From an uncultured Candidatus Competibacteraceae bacterium (GTDB taxonomy: Bacteria > Pseudomonadota > Gammaproteobacteria > Competibacterales > Competibacteraceae), in NCBI GenBank assembly GCA_937960715.1, contig CALGOO010000051.1:1-34150 (forward strand): 34,150 nucleotides of DNA, written 5' to 3'. Every line of letters starts with the position of its first letter. Positions within the stretch are counted from its first letter, which is position 1. The position numbers and the translations under genes are program-made. The notes beneath the pieces are model-generated. The model worked only from the letters and a program-made list of their open reading frames with translations, had not been told where the DNA came from and did no database searches. Of the stretch, positions 32,108-34,150 are shown in pieces.

Positions 32108-32404
32108 TCACTGGGCCATCTGGAAATCGATCTCGTGGCCAGCCTCCAGGGAGACATAAGCCTTTTTCCAGTCGGAACGCCGGCCGGACAGCGCGCCGAA
32201 CCGCTTGCGCTTGCCCTTGACGTTGAGAACCGTCACGCCCTCGACCTTGACCTTGAACAGCAACTCCACGGCATCCTTGATCTCCGGCTTGGTGGCGTCG
32301 CGGCTCACCTTGAACGCCACCTGGTTATAACGTTCGCCGAGACGGTTGCTTTTCTCGGAAACGTGCGGAGCCAACAGGATCTTCAGCAGGCGCTCTTCGT
32401 TCAT
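32108..32404 (-). CDS. rplW: 50S ribosomal protein uL23
   Basis: 98 residues from the ATG at 32404 (MNEERLLKILLAPHVSEKSN), with VEGVTVLNVKGKRKRFG and RRSDWKKAYVSLEAG. It is the docking site for trigger factor and SRP at the tunnel exit. The start overlaps the rplD stop by ATGA. The open frame continues upstream to 32536 inside rplD and is not used. Confidence 0.97.
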   Translation of the reverse strand: MNEERLLKILLAPHVSEKSNRLGERYNQVAFKVSRDATKPEIKDAVELLFKVKVEGVTVLNVKGKRKRFGALSGRRSDWKKAYVSLEAGHEIDFQMAQ

Positions 32405-33027
32405 GCCAGCCACTCTCCGACGCGCCGAACCGCGTCCACCGTCATCACCACCGCATCCGCGCCGACCAGACTGACCGGATCCAGGCCATGCACGTCGCTC
32501 ACCGCCACCCCCGGCAGATTGCGCGCCGACAGGCACAGGTTCCTGTCCACCTCCTCGGCCACCAACACTATCCGCCGCCGATCGGCCAGGCCCAGCGCCG
32601 CCAACCGGTCGACCATGAGCCGGGTCTTGATTTCCGGAACGTCGAGCGCGTCCACCACCAGCAATCGATCCTGGCGCAGCAACTCGGAAAGGATGGCGCG
32701 CATCGCGGCGCGATACATCTTGCGGTTGACCTTCTGCGAGTGATCTTGCGGCCGGGCCGCGAAAGTCACGCCGCCGCCCCGCCAGAGCGGACTGCGACTG
32801 GAGCCGGCGCGGGCGCGACCGGTGCCTTTCTGCCGCCAGGGCTTGGCGCCGCCACCGCGCACGTCGGAGCGGTTCTTTTGGGCGCGAGTGCCGGCCCGTC
32901 CCCCCGCCAGATACGCCACCACCACCTGATGCACCAGCGCCTCGTTGAACGGCCGGGCAAAGGTTTCGTCGGCGACGGCGACTTGACCGGAGGCCGCGCC
33001 GCTTGCGTTCTTGATCTGAAGTTCCAT
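32401..33027 (-). CDS. rplD: 50S ribosomal protein uL4
   Basis: 208 residues with the tunnel-lining loop (GTRAQKNRSDVRGGGAKPWR; KGTGRARAGSSRSPLWRGGG). In E. coli it represses the S10 operon through an mRNA leader before rpsJ. No such leader can exist here because rpsJ follows tuf directly, so any uL4 control must use another site. Confidence 0.98.
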   Translation of the reverse strand: MELQIKNASGAASGQVAVADETFARPFNEALVHQVVVAYLAGGRAGTRAQKNRSDVRGGGAKPWRQKGTGRARAGSSRSPLWRGGGVTFAARPQDHSQKVNRKMYRAAMRAILSELLRQDRLLVVDALDVPEIKTRLMVDRLAALGLADRRRIVLVAEEVDRNLCLSARNLPGVAVSDVHGLDPVSLVGADAVVMTVDAVRRVGEWLA

Positions 33028-33037
33028 GTTCGCCCCC

Positions 33038-33682
33038 TTACCGGCGCGCCTTCACGGCGGGCTTGACCACGACATCACCACCCTTGGCGCCAGGCACCGC
33101 TCCCTTGATTGCCAGCAGATTGCGCTCGACATCCACCCGAACCACTTCCAGATTCTGGACACAACGTCGCGCCGCGCCGAGATGGCCAGCCATTTTCTTG
33201 CCCTTGAACACTCGGCCCGGACTTTGGTTCTGGCCGATGGACCCAGGAGCGCGATGGGACAGCGAGTTGCCGTGGCTGGCGCGCTGGCTGCGAAAATGGT
33301 GGCGCTTGATGGTGCCGGCGAACCCCTTGCCGATGGTGGCGCCAGTCACGTCCACCTTCTGGCCGGTCTGGAACAAATCCGCTTTCAGTTCGGCGCCGAC
33401 GCCAATATCGATGCCTTCGCCATCCGCCAGCCGAAATTCCCACAAGCCGCGACCCGGCTCGACCCCAGCCTTGGCGAAATGACCGGCCATCGGCTTGGTC
33501 ACCCGGCTGGCCCGGCGCGCGCCCACCGTCACCTGCAGGGCGCGGTAACCGTCGGTGGCCTCGGTCTTGACTTGGGTGACGCGATTCGGCTCGACCTCGA
33601 TCAAGGTGACGGGAATCGAAACACCGTCCTCCGTGAACAGGCGCGTCATGCCGGCCTTGCGGCCGATGAGTCCTAGTGCCAT
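33038..33682 (-). CDS. rplC: 50S ribosomal protein uL3
   Basis: 214 residues, MALGLIGRKAGMTRLFTEDG, with VDVTGATIGKGFAGTIKRHH, FRSQRASHGNSLSHRAPGSI and GQNQSPGRVFKGKKMAGHLG typical of uL3. The Gln that PrmB methylates in E. coli lies in the conserved GQNQSPGRV region. A primary 23S rRNA binder. It lies 78 bases after rpsJ. Confidence 0.98.
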   Translation of the reverse strand: MALGLIGRKAGMTRLFTEDGVSIPVTLIEVEPNRVTQVKTEATDGYRALQVTVGARRASRVTKPMAGHFAKAGVEPGRGLWEFRLADGEGIDIGVGAELKADLFQTGQKVDVTGATIGKGFAGTIKRHHFRSQRASHGNSLSHRAPGSIGQNQSPGRVFKGKKMAGHLGAARRCVQNLEVVRVDVERNLLAIKGAVPGAKGGDVVVKPAVKARR

Positions 33683-33760
33683 TTTTCAGTAACCTCGGAT
33701 AGGGGCGACTTCAGGCCAGAGGAAGGGAAGGCTGCCCCTCGTGGCCCGGATTACAAGCGC

Positions 33761-34081
33761 CTAGTTCAGCTTGATTTGCACGTCCACACCGGCGGCAAGA
33801 TCAAGCTTCATCAGTGCATCCACGGTCTTGTCGGTGGGATCCACGATATCCATGAGCCGTTTGTGGGTGCGCAGCTCGTATTGATCGCGGGCATCCTTGT
33901 TGACATGCGGTGAAACCAGCACGGTGAAGCGCTCGACCTTGGTTGGCAACGGAATCGGGCCACGGACCTGGGCGCCGGTGCGCTTGGCGGTCTCGACGAT
34001 TTCCCGCGCTGACTGATCGATCAGTCGGTGATCGAACGCTTTCAGGCGGATGCGGATGCGCTGACTGGCAGTCGTGGTCAT
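33761..34081 (-). CDS. rpsJ: 30S ribosomal protein uS10
   Basis: 106 residues from the ATG at 34081 (MTTTASQRIRIRLKAFDHRL), ending KLDLAAGVDVQIKLN. Besides its place in the small-subunit head it acts as NusE in antitermination. A GTG at 34090 in frame overlaps the tuf stop and is less likely. Only 5 bases separate the ATG from the tuf stop, so it is co-transcribed with the str operon. Confidence 0.97.
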   Translation of the reverse strand: MTTTASQRIRIRLKAFDHRLIDQSAREIVETAKRTGAQVRGPIPLPTKVERFTVLVSPHVNKDARDQYELRTHKRLMDIVDPTDKTVDALMKLDLAAGVDVQIKLN

Positions 34082-34086
34082 GGCGC

Positions 34087-34150
<64 letters not shown>

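Overview
This is a GC-rich chromosomal window from a bacterium that looks like a gammaproteobacterium. The evidence is an E. coli-type S10-spc-alpha ribosomal gene order, a RecC subunit, PdxH, a Pat-type protein acetyltransferase, and close E. coli-like ribosomal protein sequences. Genus cannot be fixed from the sequence alone; a Competibacter- or Chromatiales-like lineage is only a guess.

Left part (1-5831). The window opens inside the E2 subunit of pyruvate dehydrogenase (aceF), followed by a lipoyl-domain dihydrolipoamide dehydrogenase (lpdA). Next is a small papain-like cysteine protease, then about 600 bases with an attC-like palindrome and a decayed HNH-type gene fragment, read here as an integron cassette remnant. 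A tRNA-Ala(CGC) with its own terminator lies on the minus strand. Two translationally coupled genes of the rSAM/selenodomain-associated transferase families follow.

Middle part (5872-20074). A minus-strand run holds a Pat-like acetyltransferase, mobA, a DciA/DUF721-like protein and recC. Diverging from it are an AMP-forming acetyl-CoA synthetase-like ligase and a free-standing acyl carrier protein. Pat enzymes classically acetylate the Lys of the Acs motif that this ligase retains, so the divergent pair makes sense as enzyme and regulator. Next come an apparently structured small RNA on the minus strand (strong promoter, several hairpins, strong terminator), a broken thioredoxin-like gene and pdxH. 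On the plus strand follow an outer-membrane MetA/SphA-type protein, an unlisted 59-residue small protein and a two-helix membrane protein.

Right part (20109-34150, all minus strand). The complete run tuf(end)-rpsJ-rplC-rplD-rplW-rplB-rpsS-rplV-rpsC-rplP-rpmC-rpsQ-rplN-rplX-rplE-rpsN-rpsH-rplF-rplR-rpsE-rpmD-rplO-secY-rpmJ-rpsM-rpsK-rpsD-rpoA-rplQ ends at a terminator. rpsJ follows tuf after 5 bases, so there is no room for an S10 leader. Hairpins mark the rpsQ/rplN and secY/rpmJ boundaries, and a promoter candidate precedes rpsM. RpoA carries an unusual acidic C-terminal tail.

The best candidates for something undescribed are the structured small RNA at 16032-16278, the cassette remnant at 3881-4159, and a short dispersed repeat that has entered two genes in the same reading frame.
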